Assembly (NCBI GenBank): GCA_012955965.1
Contig: JABBZI010000002.1
Span: forward strand, 124,001-188,000
Source of the DNA: Clostridioides difficile
Lineage (GTDB): Bacteria > Bacillota > Clostridia > Peptostreptococcales > Peptostreptococcaceae
Reading direction: 5' to 3'
DNA length: 64,000 nt
Positions within the stretch are counted from its first letter, which is position 1. Each line of letters opens with the position of its first letter. The notes under the pieces are model-generated. The model saw only the letters and a program-made list of their open reading frames with translations. It had not been told where the DNA came from and made no database searches. Both the position numbers and the translations under genes were made by a program. Below, in pieces: positions 45,246-54,334 of the stretch.

Positions 45246-46646
45246 TTAACTTATTGAATTCTGTGAATTTTTTCTTTCTATAAAGAAGAAAGCTATTAAA
45301 AACTGAACTACTGCAACAATCGAAATACAAATAAATGCTACATCTATTCCAAATACATTTGCTGTAGTATTAGTCATACCTCGTGATGTTACTGTAGCGG
45401 TTGTCATTACTGCAACAAAAACTGCTGAACCAATAGAACCTGCTATTGTACGTAATGAAGTAAGTAGTGCTGTTCCATGCGCAATATTTTTTTCTCCAAG
45501 TACACTCATTCCCCAAGTAACAATAGGCATCATAATCAATCCAATAGCTATAAGACGCACAATATAAAAAATTGATATGTATATTACTGATGTACTTTTT
45601 CCTACAAAAGATACTCCTAAACAGCTTATTGCTAAAAATAAACTACCATACACAATCAATTTTCTTATTCCAAACTTATCATAAAATCTTCCAGCAAAAG
45701 GACTTATAAGTGCCATTATGAGAGAACCTGGCATCATAATGAGACCTGATTTAGTTGCTGAAAAGCCTCTTACTGTTTGAATATATATTGGAATCAAAGT
45801 AGAACCCGCCATCATCACAGCATACAAAAACATACTTATAATTACTGCCAGTCTATAGCTTTTGTTTTTAAGAATACTAAGTTCTAAAAATGGCTCTTCT
45901 GAATGAATCTGACGTAAAGAAAATACTATAATTGATATAATACCCACAAATATTGGCAATGCAATATTTACACTAAAAAAGCTAGTTGTTCCAAGATTTC
46001 CAAGTCCAAGTAAAAGTCCACTAAATCCTATTGCACACAATAACATGGAAAACATATCAAATGATTGTTTTTTTGTTTCTATCACATTCTGTAACACTTT
46101 AGATGCTATAATAATATCTATAATACTTATAACAAAAGAAAACCAAAATATAGCTTGCCAATTAAAGATATCAATAACAATTCCTGCTAAAGTTGGTGCA
46201 AATATTGGTGCAGCACCAGCAGCCAATCCATAAATCCCCATTATTGACCCCATTTGTTCAGCTGGATAAATTGTTAGAATTATCACTTGTGTCATAGATA
46301 ACAACACTCCATTACCCATTGCTTGTAATATACGACCAAACAAAAGAGGAGGAAATGAAGATGCAGTAGCAGAAAATAACAATCCTACAGAAAAAAGACA
46401 CATAGCACTTATAAAAAGTGGCTTAGTTGGAAATCGTCTAATTAGAAATGCAGTAGCAGGAACCATAATTCCCATTGCAAGTGTATATGCACTAGTAAGC
46501 CATTGAGCTGTTGTTGCTGATATGTTTAAGTCTCCCATCATGACTGGTAGTGCAGTAGTAAGTGATGTTTGAAGTAGCGAACCTACTATAGAGCCAATTA
46601 ACAATACGGCAAAAATCATATTTCTAGATTGCTTATTTAAATTCAT
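45246..46646 (-). CDS. MFS multidrug efflux transporter (DHA2/EmrB-QacA type)
   Basis: A 466-residue polytopic protein, probably with 14 membrane helices. QTSLTTALPVMMGDLNISATTAQWLTSAYTLAMGIMVPATAFLIRRFPTK is the diagnostic N-terminal region of DHA2 exporters, with the motif A loop RRFPTK. GNGVLLSMTQVIILTIYPAEQMGSIMGIYGLAAGAAPIFAPTLAGI carries antiporter motif C. It should exchange drugs for protons; substrates are unknown. It lies 47 bases after a MarR gene and is probably derepressed when that regulator binds a ligand. Confidence 0.9.
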   Translation of the reverse strand: MNLNKQSRNMIFAVLLIGSIVGSLLQTSLTTALPVMMGDLNISATTAQWLTSAYTLAMGIMVPATAFLIRRFPTKPLFISAMCLFSVGLLFSATASSFPPLLFGRILQAMGNGVLLSMTQVIILTIYPAEQMGSIMGIYGLAAGAAPIFAPTLAGIVIDIFNWQAIFWFSFVISIIDIIIASKVLQNVIETKKQSFDMFSMLLCAIGFSGLLLGLGNLGTTSFFSVNIALPIFVGIISIIVFSLRQIHSEEPFLELSILKNKSYRLAVIISMFLYAVMMAGSTLIPIYIQTVRGFSATKSGLIMMPGSLIMALISPFAGRFYDKFGIRKLIVYGSLFLAISCLGVSFVGKSTSVIYISIFYIVRLIAIGLIMMPIVTWGMSVLGEKNIAHGTALLTSLRTIAGSIGSAVFVAVMTTATVTSRGMTNTTANVFGIDVAFICISIVAVVQFLIAFFFIERKNSQNSIS

Positions 46647-46693
46647 ATATTTACCTTCTTTCTATTTTTATTAGCAATTTTTAAGAAATATAA

Positions 46694-47119
46694 TTATTTT
46701 TTATCTGTAAAAAAACTTATAATCTTTTTTTGAATACGCACATATGCAACTGCATCTTCAGAACCTAATGCTTCTAAAAATTTAACAGTGTACTCCAAAA
46801 ATTCTTTTTCATTTATTTTTTGTTGTTCCACTCCTTTTGGTCGTAACTCAACTAGTGTTTGTCTACCATTTTTAGGGTCGATATAACGCTCAATCATTTC
46901 CTTTGACTCTAGTTGGTTAAGTATAGCAGACATTCTAGCAGTACTGACATTCATAGCAGTGCTGATTTCTTTTGGATTTACTTTTTTATTATTTTTATAT
47001 AGGTAACCCAATACAAATTTTTCACCGCTTTGCATATCTGAAATTTTATCTTTATGTGGTATTCTTACCATCAAAGTCTTTACTTCTCCAAGTTCAAGAG
47101 CTAACTGTATATAATCCAT
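46694..47119 (-). CDS. MarR-family repressor of the MFS transporter
   Basis: A 141-residue winged-helix protein. PKEISTAMNVSTARMSAILNQLESKEMIERYIDPKNGRQTLVELRPKG (about 49-96) holds the helix-turn-helix and wing, with the usual DPKNGR turn. It probably represses itself and the efflux gene; a 19-bp inverted repeat overlaps its promoter. GGAGG precedes the ATG by 8 bases. Together with the transporter it interrupts the otherwise conserved pnp-ylxY order. Confidence 0.88.
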   Translation of the reverse strand: MDYIQLALELGEVKTLMVRIPHKDKISDMQSGEKFVLGYLYKNNKKVNPKEISTAMNVSTARMSAILNQLESKEMIERYIDPKNGRQTLVELRPKGVEQQKINEKEFLEYTVKFLEALGSEDAVAYVRIQKKIISFFTDKK

Positions 47120-47136
47120 AATATCACCTCCTTATA

Positions 47137-47182
47137 TTGCTAACACTATTAGTAATTTACCATATACTGTAAACAAAATCAA
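47137..47182 (-). promoter_or_regulatory. marR-MFS promoter and operator
   Basis: Minus strand: TTGATT (47177-47182), 17 bp, TAAATT (47154-47159). A 19-bp inverted repeat TTGCTAA-CACTA-TTAGTAA (47137-47155) overlaps the -10 edge and start site, a typical MarR operator place. A wider pair ATATACTGT / ACAGTATAT (47162-47170 and 47188-47196) flanks the -35. Confidence 0.6.
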
Positions 47183-47241
47183 TATTAACAGTATATCTAA
47201 CAAAACTATCTTATTATCAATAAAATATTATATACTTACAA

Positions 47242-47275
47242 TAAAAAAAGCAAAATCATAAGATTTTGCTTTTAA
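47242..47275 (-). terminator. Terminator of pnp
   Basis: GCAAAATC (47249-47256) pairs with GATTTTGC (47261-47268), within an AAAA/TTTT-extended stem. It lies just after the pnp stop and ahead of the marR promoter. Confidence 0.8.
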
Positions 47276-47287
47276 TTATTTATTATA

Positions 47288-49399
47288 TTATTTATTTTTA
47301 TGTTCTGGTTTTGGTAAAAGGACTTTTCTTGATAAATTAACTCTTCCTTTTTCATCTATTTCTGTAACTTTAACTTCAACTTCATCTCCTATATTTAATA
47401 CATCTTCAACTTTAGCAACTCTTTCATGAGCTATATGAGATATATGAAGTAATCCTTCTTTTCCTGGAAGTATTTCAATAAATGCTCCAAAGTTCATTAT
47501 TCTACTTACTTTACCTTTATAAGTCTTTCCTACTTCTGGCTCGATTACTATATTATTTATAAGTTCTTGAGCTTTCTTAATCATGTCAATCTCAATACCT
47601 GATATAAATACTTCTCCAGTTTGTTCGATATCTATCTTAACTCCAGTTTCGTCTATTATCTTAGTTATTATCTTTCCACCAGGTCCTATTACATCCTTTA
47701 TTTTATCAGGATTTATTTGCATCTTAACAATCTTAGGTGCATATGGTGAAAGTTCTGGTTTTGGTTGAGATATAGTTTTTCTCATTTCTCCTAGTATATG
47801 AATTCTACCTTCTTTAGCTTGTTTTAAAGCTCTTTGTAGAATTTCCTTATCTATACCATCTATTTTTATGTCCATTTGTATTGCTGTTATACCATATTCT
47901 GTACCAGCTACTTTAAAATCCATATCTCCTAAATGGTCTTCCATACCTTGTATATCTGAAAGTACTGCAACCTTACCATCATGTTTTATAAGTCCCATAG
48001 CTATACCTGCAACCATATCTTTTATAGGTACACCTGCATCAAGTAAAGATAATGTTGAACCACATACACTTGCTTGAGATGTAGAGCCATTTGAACTTAA
48101 TACTTCAGAAACCAATCTGATAGCATAAGGGAAGTCTTCTTGAGATGGTATCACTGGTAATAAAGCTCTTTCTGCTAAAGCACCATGTCCTATTTCTCTT
48201 CTTCCTGGTCCTCTTGATGGTCTAGCTTCTCCAACACTGTATGCAGGGAAATTATAATGATGCATATATCTCTTATTTTCTTCTTCATCTAATCCATCTA
48301 GCTTTTGAACATCTCCTAAGGCACCTAAAGTAGCCACATTAAGTACTTGAGTTTGTCCTCTAGTAAATATAGCTGAACCATGAGCTCTAGGTATCATACC
48401 AGTTTCACACCATATAGGTCTTATTTCCTCTAGTTTTCTATTATCTGGTCTTACATTTTCATGTACTATAAGTTTTCTTACTTCTTCTTTTATTATATCT
48501 TGTAATACTTCTTCTATATCTCCAATATAATCTTCAAAGTCTTCAAGAGTTTCTTCAAAATGAGCTAAAGTTTCTTCTTTAACTCTATCCATATTTTCCA
48601 TTCTCTCTAATTTTTCAAAAGTTTGAACTGCTTCTTTCATCTTATCAGTTGCAAATTCACGAACCAATTGAGTTATCTCTTCTCCTGCATGGTACAATTC
48701 TACTTCCAATTTTTCTTTTCCAACTTCTGCAACTATACCATCTATAAACTCAACTACTTTTTTTATTTCTTGATGAGCAAATAAAATAGCCTCTAACATC
48801 ACATCATCAGGAACTTCATCTGCTCCCGCTTCAACCATCATTATTGCTTCTTTTGTACCTGAAACAACTAGGTGCATTGAACTTTTTTCTCTTTGTTCTG
48901 CATTTGGATTTACAACAAATGCGCCATCTACAAGACCAACACATACTGAACCAGTTGGTCCATTAAATGGTATGTCTGATATAGAAAGAGCTATAGAAGA
49001 ACCTATCATTGCTACTATATCTGGTGTACAATCTTGGTCTACTGATAAAACAGTTGCAACTACTTGAACATCATTTCTAAATCCTTTTGGAAATAATGGT
49101 CTTATTGGTCTATCTATCAATCTTGATGTAAGTATTGCTTTTTCTGAAGGCTTACCTTCTCTTTTTAAAAAGCCTCCTGGTATCTTACCTACAGAGTATA
49201 ATTTTTCTTCATAATCTACACTTAAAGGAAAAAAGTCTATTCCGTCTCTAGGTTTAGCCGATTTAGTTGTATTTACCATTACCATACTATCACTGTATCT
49301 AACTATGCAACTACCGCTAGTCATTTCACAAATTTTGCCTATTTCTACAGAAAGCTCTCTTCCTGCAAAATCCATTTTAAATATTTTATGTTCAAACAT
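47288..49399 (-). CDS. pnp: Polyribonucleotide nucleotidyltransferase (PNPase)
   Basis: A 703-residue phosphorolytic 3'-5' exoribonuclease. Two RNase PH domains are seen (N-terminal [23 protein letters not shown]-terminal [17 protein letters not shown] and [25 protein letters not shown]), then a KH domain ([15 protein letters not shown]) and a C-terminal S1 domain ([28 protein letters not shown]). It takes part in mRNA turnover with RNase Y, also in this window. The start at 49399 (MFEHKIF) is favoured, since GAGGAGG lies 10 bases upstream; a frame open to 49498 lacks support. Confidence 0.97.
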   Translation of the reverse strand: MFEHKIFKMDFAGRELSVEIGKICEMTSGSCIVRYSDSMVMVNTTKSAKPRDGIDFFPLSVDYEEKLYSVGKIPGGFLKREGKPSEKAILTSRLIDRPIRPLFPKGFRNDVQVVATVLSVDQDCTPDIVAMIGSSIALSISDIPFNGPTGSVCVGLVDGAFVVNPNAEQREKSSMHLVVSGTKEAIMMVEAGADEVPDDVMLEAILFAHQEIKKVVEFIDGIVAEVGKEKLEVELYHAGEEITQLVREFATDKMKEAVQTFEKLERMENMDRVKEETLAHFEETLEDFEDYIGDIEEVLQDIIKEEVRKLIVHENVRPDNRKLEEIRPIWCETGMIPRAHGSAIFTRGQTQVLNVATLGALGDVQKLDGLDEEENKRYMHHYNFPAYSVGEARPSRGPGRREIGHGALAERALLPVIPSQEDFPYAIRLVSEVLSSNGSTSQASVCGSTLSLLDAGVPIKDMVAGIAMGLIKHDGKVAVLSDIQGMEDHLGDMDFKVAGTEYGITAIQMDIKIDGIDKEILQRALKQAKEGRIHILGEMRKTISQPKPELSPYAPKIVKMQINPDKIKDVIGPGGKIITKIIDETGVKIDIEQTGEVFISGIEIDMIKKAQELINNIVIEPEVGKTYKGKVSRIMNFGAFIEILPGKEGLLHISHIAHERVAKVEDVLNIGDEVEVKVTEIDEKGRVNLSRKVLLPKPEHKNK

Positions 49400-49522
49400 T
49401 AATGCTTGTCCTCCTCTTATTAAAAACACGTATATCACTCTATTTACTATATTATCAAAAATACTATAAATTAACAATATAAAATTATCTTTACACATAT
49501 ATGCAAAAAGCTTATATTACTG

Positions 49523-50368
49523 CTAATTAGAACAACTTATAGCTAATATATCTGGTCCTGTATGAGAGCAAATAGAAACTCCTCCTCGAGTAAATAATAC
49601 TCTTCTTGCTTTTATTCTTTTGTTTACTTCTTCTTTTAATATTTCATAATCATGTAGATTATCTCCACAACCTATAGTAATAATTTTTCCTTCTAAAGAA
49701 CCTTCATTCATTTCTAAAATTATATCAACTAGTTTACTTGCTATATTCTTTACTCCTCTAACCTTATTTACCAACTTAGCTTCCCCATTATCAAAGAAAA
49801 ATATAGGCTTTATATTCAACATATTTCCTATCAAAGCAGTTGCAACTGGAACTCTTCCACTCTGTTTTAAAAAATCAAGTGTATATGGTGCAAAAAGTAA
49901 TCTCACACTGCTACGAATATTTTCTAACTCATCTATGATTTCTTCAAATGCCAATCCTTCTTCAAGAAGTTCACATGCTTTTATAACATATTGCCCACTA
50001 CCAAGAGATAAGTTTCGAGTATCAAATATATGTATTTTTTCATTTCCATCTACATCATTTTTAGCTATCATAGCACTTTGAAAAGTTCCTGATGCATTTG
50101 ATGCGCCTGTCATACAGATTATGTGATAGCCCTCTGCTATAAACTTATCAAACACTTCTTTAAACTCCATATATGTAGCTTGTGATGTTTTAGGTATTTG
50201 TTTTATTTCTTTTACTTTTTTATAAAACTCTTCTTTATTTATATCTACTCCTTCTATATATTCTCTATCATTAAAAATAACTGTAAGTGGAACTATTTCT
50301 ATATAATCTTTTGCTGATATTTCATCTGGAATATCACATAAACTATCACATACTAACTTTATTTTCAA
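49523..50368 (-). CDS. DegV-family fatty-acid-binding protein
   Basis: A 281-residue protein with a two-domain EDD fold. VCDSLCDIPDEI (N-terminus), SQATYMEFKEVFDKF, and the fatty-acid head-group loop MTGASNASGTFQSAMIA are characteristic. Family members bind fatty acids, and in some Firmicutes act as the FakB subunit that presents them to the kinase FakA; no fakA is adjacent. The start is TTG, 8 bases after AAGGAGG. It lies between rpsO and pnp. Confidence 0.9.
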   Translation of the reverse strand: MKIKLVCDSLCDIPDEISAKDYIEIVPLTVIFNDREYIEGVDINKEEFYKKVKEIKQIPKTSQATYMEFKEVFDKFIAEGYHIICMTGASNASGTFQSAMIAKNDVDGNEKIHIFDTRNLSLGSGQYVIKACELLEEGLAFEEIIDELENIRSSVRLLFAPYTLDFLKQSGRVPVATALIGNMLNIKPIFFFDNGEAKLVNKVRGVKNIASKLVDIILEMNEGSLEGKIITIGCGDNLHDYEILKEEVNKRIKARRVLFTRGGVSICSHTGPDILAISCSN

Positions 50369-50561
50369 AATAATATCCTCCTTATTCCAACTAATTATAC
50401 TGTTATAAAATTTCTATATTTATCTTGTCTTTCCTCTTAAATTGATTATGTATTTATATACTCCTTTAATATTCTTACCCAATATTATTCATTTTATAAT
50501 TTTTTATAACATATGAACTACTTTTATTATTAACTATTTTACTTTATAATGAATTAACTAT

Positions 50562-50594
50562 AAAAAAGCAGGTATACACTATACCTGCTTTTTT
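50562..50594 (-). terminator. Terminator of rpsO
   Basis: GCAGGTATA (50568-50576) pairs with TATACCTGC (50580-50588), with six A on one side and T on the other. It ends the S15 transcript. Confidence 0.9.
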
Positions 50595-50607
50595 ATAAAG
50601 AATGAAA

Positions 50608-50865
50608 TTACTTTCTTAATCCTAACTTAGCTATTAATGCTCTATATCCTTCAAGATCTTTTTCTTTTAAGTAAGCTAATAAGTTTCTTCTTCTACCAAC
50701 CATTTTTAATAGTCCTCTTCTTGAATGGTGGTCTTTCTTATGAGTTTTTAAATGTCCATTTAACTCGTTTATTCTAGCTGTTAATAAAGCTATTTGTACT
50801 TCTGGAGAACCAGTGTCTCCTTCAACTCTTCCAAATTCTTTGATTATTTCTGATTTGTTTATCAT
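50608..50865 (-). CDS. rpsO: 30S ribosomal protein S15
   Basis: An 85-residue ribosomal protein. [52 protein letters not shown] is the universal S15 sequence that binds the 16S rRNA central domain. The length is standard. A CGGAGG site precedes the ATG. The leader can fold into a long hairpin that may serve autoregulation. As in many Firmicutes it lies between ribF and pnp. Confidence 0.98.
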   Translation of the reverse strand: MINKSEIIKEFGRVEGDTGSPEVQIALLTARINELNGHLKTHKKDHHSRRGLLKMVGRRRNLLAYLKEKDLEGYRALIAKLGLRK

Positions 50866-50891
50866 TTAGATTACCTCCGTATTTTTTTAGA

Positions 50892-50940
50892 AACGCCTAT
50901 TACTAAGCATTGATTGGAGTATTCAAATGCCGAGTAACGG
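50892..50940 (-). promoter_or_regulatory. Structured rpsO leader, possible S15 autoregulatory element
   Basis: On the minus strand GTTACT-CG-GCATT pairs with AATGC-TT-AGTAAT across a 14-base loop, giving an interrupted stem about 26 bases before the S15 ribosome binding site. S15 leaders in several bacteria fold to mimic its rRNA site. Family membership here is inference. Confidence 0.4.
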
Positions 50941-50968
50941 TTATTTTCCTTAATCATTTTATCATACA

Positions 50969-51898
50969 TTACTTGTTTTTGCAAACATAGTTTTCATATA
51001 CATAATTTGTATCATTAAACAATTGATTTTTTAAATCATCTATTGAATTAAACTTTCTTTCATCCCTTATTCTCTCCAAAAATTCAACAATTATATTTTC
51101 ACCATAAATATCTCTGTCAAACTCTAAAATATTAGTTTCAATAGATAAAGACTTTCCATTGACTGTTGGATTATAACCTACATTTGTAGCACCAAAATAA
51201 GCCTCATCTCCAATATGTACAATAGAAGCATAAATACCTCTTTTTGGAACGAGCATGTTATTCTTAAGGTCAATATTTGCTGTTGGGAATCCCATAGTTC
51301 TTCCAAGGTGTTTAGAATGTATAACACAACCTTCTAACTCGTAATTACGACCTAAATACTCTTTGACATTAGTCATATCACCTTGGGATACTAAACTTCT
51401 AATATAAGTACTACTCACTCTTACATCATTTATTTTGATTGGCTTTATTACTTCCACTTCAAAACCATATTCATTTTCTAAGCTTTTTAATAGATTCACA
51501 TTACCTTCTTTTGCTCTTGCAAATGTAAAGTCATGTCCAATTACTATTTTTTTAGCTTTTAATTTTTTTACTAGTATCTCATCTACGAAATCCTTTGCAG
51601 GTATTTTAGTCATATACTCATCAAATGGTATGATTACAACTATATCTATTCCCAAGTCTTCTAATAATTTTATCTTATCATTGTTACTTATGATATTTTT
51701 TGTTGAGTTTGGTCTAAAGTAATTTACAGGATGATTTGCAAATGTAAATACAATACTCTGTATATCTTCTTTTTTTGCATATTCAACTGTTTTTTTTATA
51801 AGAACTTGATGTCCTTTGTGTACACCATCAAAGTTTCCTATGGTAATGACACTTTCTTTTATGTTTGCTATTTCTGCTATAGATTTTATAATCACCAT
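50969..51898 (-). CDS. ribF: Bifunctional riboflavin kinase / FAD synthetase
   Basis: A 309-residue enzyme. The N-terminal FAD synthetase domain has ITIGNFDGVHKGHQVLI (GxFDGxHxGH) and VSSTYIRSLVSQGDM. The C-terminal flavokinase domain has HSKHLGRTMGFPTANI with the PTAN motif. It turns riboflavin into FMN and FAD. A GGGGA site lies about 10 bases from the ATG. No FMN riboswitch is seen upstream. It follows truB after a hairpin. Confidence 0.95.
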   Translation of the reverse strand: MVIIKSIAEIANIKESVITIGNFDGVHKGHQVLIKKTVEYAKKEDIQSIVFTFANHPVNYFRPNSTKNIISNNDKIKLLEDLGIDIVVIIPFDEYMTKIPAKDFVDEILVKKLKAKKIVIGHDFTFARAKEGNVNLLKSLENEYGFEVEVIKPIKINDVRVSSTYIRSLVSQGDMTNVKEYLGRNYELEGCVIHSKHLGRTMGFPTANIDLKNNMLVPKRGIYASIVHIGDEAYFGATNVGYNPTVNGKSLSIETNILEFDRDIYGENIIVEFLERIRDERKFNSIDDLKNQLFNDTNYVYENYVCKNK

Positions 51899-51964
51899 AA
51901 TAAATGTTCCCCGCTAAAATTATAATTTACTCTTAACTTATTCACAAACTATTATAGCATAAGT

Positions 51965-52007
51965 AAAAGAGATAGACTATAGAAGTTATTATAGTACTAT
52001 CTCTTTT
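51965..52007 (-). terminator. Terminator after truB
   Basis: AAAAGAGATAG (51965-51975) pairs with CTATCTCTTTT (51997-52007) around a 21-base loop. The T tract is short, so readthrough into ribF is possible. Confidence 0.6.
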
Positions 52008-52029
52008 GACATTCTTTTAAATGCATTAA

Positions 52030-52935
52030 TTATATGAACATCTTATCACTTTTAACACTTATTGTGTTATTGTGTTTTGATAATTTTCCTAATCCTAAGA
52101 AGTTATCCGTACTATATACTCTTACAAATTCATCATTTTTATTGAGATTATTTTTCAAAAACCTTTTATCATCTATTGAACCACCATTACTATAATATTT
52201 TATAGCATTAGGATTTAATACAATATAATTAAATGAATCAAGCACATAGTCTATATCATATAAGTATTTATCTAAAGTTTTATTTTCATAAAATAATTCT
52301 AATTCTTCTAGTGTTATCGAATTATCTAAATCAAATTTACCAGAAGATGTTCTGTTCAAAAATGACATATGCGCTCCACAACCTAGATATTCTCCTATAT
52401 CATGGCAAATACTTCTTACATAAGTCCCTTTAGAACATTCAACATAAAACATTACTTTGCTGCCTTTTATACTGAGTATTTTTATGTCTTTTATATTCAC
52501 TCTTCTAGTTTTTAAAGTAATTTCAGATTGTCTACCACTTCTTACTAAATCACACATTCTCTTTCCATTTACTTTCAAAGCTGAATAGATTGGAGGAAGT
52601 TGACTTATTTCTCCTCTTTGTGTGTCAAAAGCTTTTTCTATATCTTTATCACTCAATTTAAAATCATCAACTTTTTTTAAAATTTCACCTGAGGCATCAT
52701 AAGTATCTGTACTTATACCTAAAGTAAGCTCACATATATATGATTTATCCTTGTTTAAAATAACTTCACATACTTTTGTAGCTTTTCCTATACAGATTGG
52801 TAAAACACCTGAAGCATCTGGGTCAAGAGTGCCTGTATGACCGACTTTTTTTATATTTAAAATCTTTCTCACTCTACTTACAACATCATGAGATGTCATA
52901 CCTGTAGGTTTCAATATACTTATAATCTTATTCAT
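52030..52935 (-). CDS. truB: tRNA pseudouridine(55) synthase
   Basis: A 301-residue enzyme. KPTGMTSHDVV is the N-terminal family signature, and VGHTGTLDPDASGVLPICIGKATK (about 32-55) holds the catalytic Asp. It converts U55 in the tRNA T-loop. The C-terminus is extended relative to the shortest TruB proteins and could carry a PUA-like part. It starts 12 bases after nrnA as part of the infB operon. Confidence 0.96.
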   Translation of the reverse strand: MNKIISILKPTGMTSHDVVSRVRKILNIKKVGHTGTLDPDASGVLPICIGKATKVCEVILNKDKSYICELTLGISTDTYDASGEILKKVDDFKLSDKDIEKAFDTQRGEISQLPPIYSALKVNGKRMCDLVRSGRQSEITLKTRRVNIKDIKILSIKGSKVMFYVECSKGTYVRSICHDIGEYLGCGAHMSFLNRTSSGKFDLDNSITLEELELFYENKTLDKYLYDIDYVLDSFNYIVLNPNAIKYYSNGGSIDDKRFLKNNLNKNDEFVRVYSTDNFLGLGKLSKHNNTISVKSDKMFI

Positions 52936-52947
52936 TTTTCTGTCACC

Positions 52948-53922
52948 TTAAATTGATTTTAACACTGCCTCTAATACCATTTTTTTTGCATTATCAATAC
53001 TATCTTTAATAGTACATCCAGCAGCTCTTACATGACCACCACCACCAAATAATTTGGCTATTTCACTTACATCAACATAGTTTTTTGACCTAAAACTTAC
53101 TTTAATTTCATTTTGTTTTTTCTCTTTAAATAAAATTCCAACCTCAATATCTTTTATGTCTCTTGTATATGTTGTTATTCCATCAACATCGTTAAAACTC
53201 GTATTATTTCTATTCATCATATCTTGAGTTAAAACTATACTAGATACTTTTGATTCAAATATTTCCAAAGATTTTAAGGCTTCTCCTAATAATTTATAAT
53301 AATCAGAAGAATTACTTTGATATATATTTTGTATTATAGCATTTTTTTGTGCACCTAAAACAAGTAAATTCTTCGCCATTTCAAAGCTACTTGCATGCAC
53401 ATTTGAATATGAGAAGTTTCCAGTATCAGTTACAAGACCTGTATATAAATAAGTTGCTATATCTTTATTTATAATCTTAATATCTTTTATTTGCTGGAAT
53501 CTAATCAATAAATTATAAACTAGTTCACATGTAGAAGATGCATCCATATCTACATAATTTAAATCTCCATATGAATCATTACTAGCATGATGGTCAATAC
53601 AGATTAATTTTGATGCATTATTTTTGATTTCATCACTTACACATATTCTCGCTTTATCTCCACAATCAAGTGCTATTAGAGAATACTGATTTATATCAAT
53701 TTCATTAGACTTATAAATTTTTACGTCTTCAACTAAAAACTTTAAATTTAATGGTGCTTCATCATCAAGTACATAGTATACTTTTTTTCCTAAGTTTTTT
53801 AATGTATAATACATCGAAAGTGTAGAACCAATATTATCTCCATCTGGGCTAATATGAGAGGTAACTATAAAATAGTCACCCTCATAAATATAGTTTATAA
53901 TACTATCAATATTATTCATCAT
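52948..53922 (-). CDS. nrnA: DHH/DHHA1 bifunctional oligoribonuclease and pAp phosphatase (NrnA-like)
   Basis: A 324-residue protein. Metal motifs of the DHH domain are SHISPDGDNIGS, ALDCGD and CIDHHASN (the DHH at about 115-117), and the DHHA1 end is LFGGGGHVRAAGC. It degrades short RNA oligomers and dephosphorylates 3'-phosphoadenosine 5'-phosphate in relatives. The start at 53922 is used, since GAGG lies 9 bases upstream; further upstream ATGs lie inside rbfA and precede the site. It overlaps rbfA by 11 bases. Confidence 0.92.
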   Translation of the reverse strand: MMNNIDSIINYIYEGDYFIVTSHISPDGDNIGSTLSMYYTLKNLGKKVYYVLDDEAPLNLKFLVEDVKIYKSNEIDINQYSLIALDCGDKARICVSDEIKNNASKLICIDHHASNDSYGDLNYVDMDASSTCELVYNLLIRFQQIKDIKIINKDIATYLYTGLVTDTGNFSYSNVHASSFEMAKNLLVLGAQKNAIIQNIYQSNSSDYYKLLGEALKSLEIFESKVSSIVLTQDMMNRNNTSFNDVDGITTYTRDIKDIEVGILFKEKKQNEIKVSFRSKNYVDVSEIAKLFGGGGHVRAAGCTIKDSIDNAKKMVLEAVLKSI

Positions 53923-54292
53923 AATTTTCATCCTCATTTTTTTGAGTATTTTTTTCATTAACTCTTTTTATAAGGTTATCCATATACATTCCTTTTTCTA
54001 TTGAATCATCAATTTTAAACATTATTTCAGGAATATATCTAAGTTTTATATTTTTTCCTACTTCTCTTCTTATATACCCTCCAGCACTTTTAAGTCCTGT
54101 TAGTGTAGATTCTTCATCTCCACCTAAAATACTTACATATACATAAGCATATCTTAGGTCATTTGTAACTTCTACATCAGTTACACTAACCATAGATGTT
54201 ATTCTAGGGTCTTTTACTCCATTTATAAGCATAGTACTTACTACTTTTCTTATTTCTTCTGCTATTCTTCTTGTTCTATTATATGATGCCAT
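53912..54292 (-). CDS. rbfA: 30S ribosome-binding factor A
   Basis: A 126-residue KH-like protein. RTRRIAEEIRKVVSTML at the start and DVEVTNDLRYAYVYVSILG, LKSAGGYIRREVGKNIKLRYIPEIMFKIDDSIEKG are standard for RbfA. It helps mature the 16S rRNA 5' end and is needed at low temperature. The C-terminal tail is acidic. It sits between infB and nrnA in the operon. Confidence 0.97.
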   Translation of the reverse strand: MASYNRTRRIAEEIRKVVSTMLINGVKDPRITSMVSVTDVEVTNDLRYAYVYVSILGGDEESTLTGLKSAGGYIRREVGKNIKLRYIPEIMFKIDDSIEKGMYMDNLIKRVNEKNTQKNEDENYDE

Positions 54293-54334
54293 ACCATCGA
54301 CCTTCTTTACTAACTGATTTTCTTTGATACGAAT

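Noticed and set aside
51991-52000. ATAGTACTAT between truB and ribF as another PadR site
   Set aside because: It is part of the arm and loop of the truB terminator and lacks the ACA/TGT flanks.
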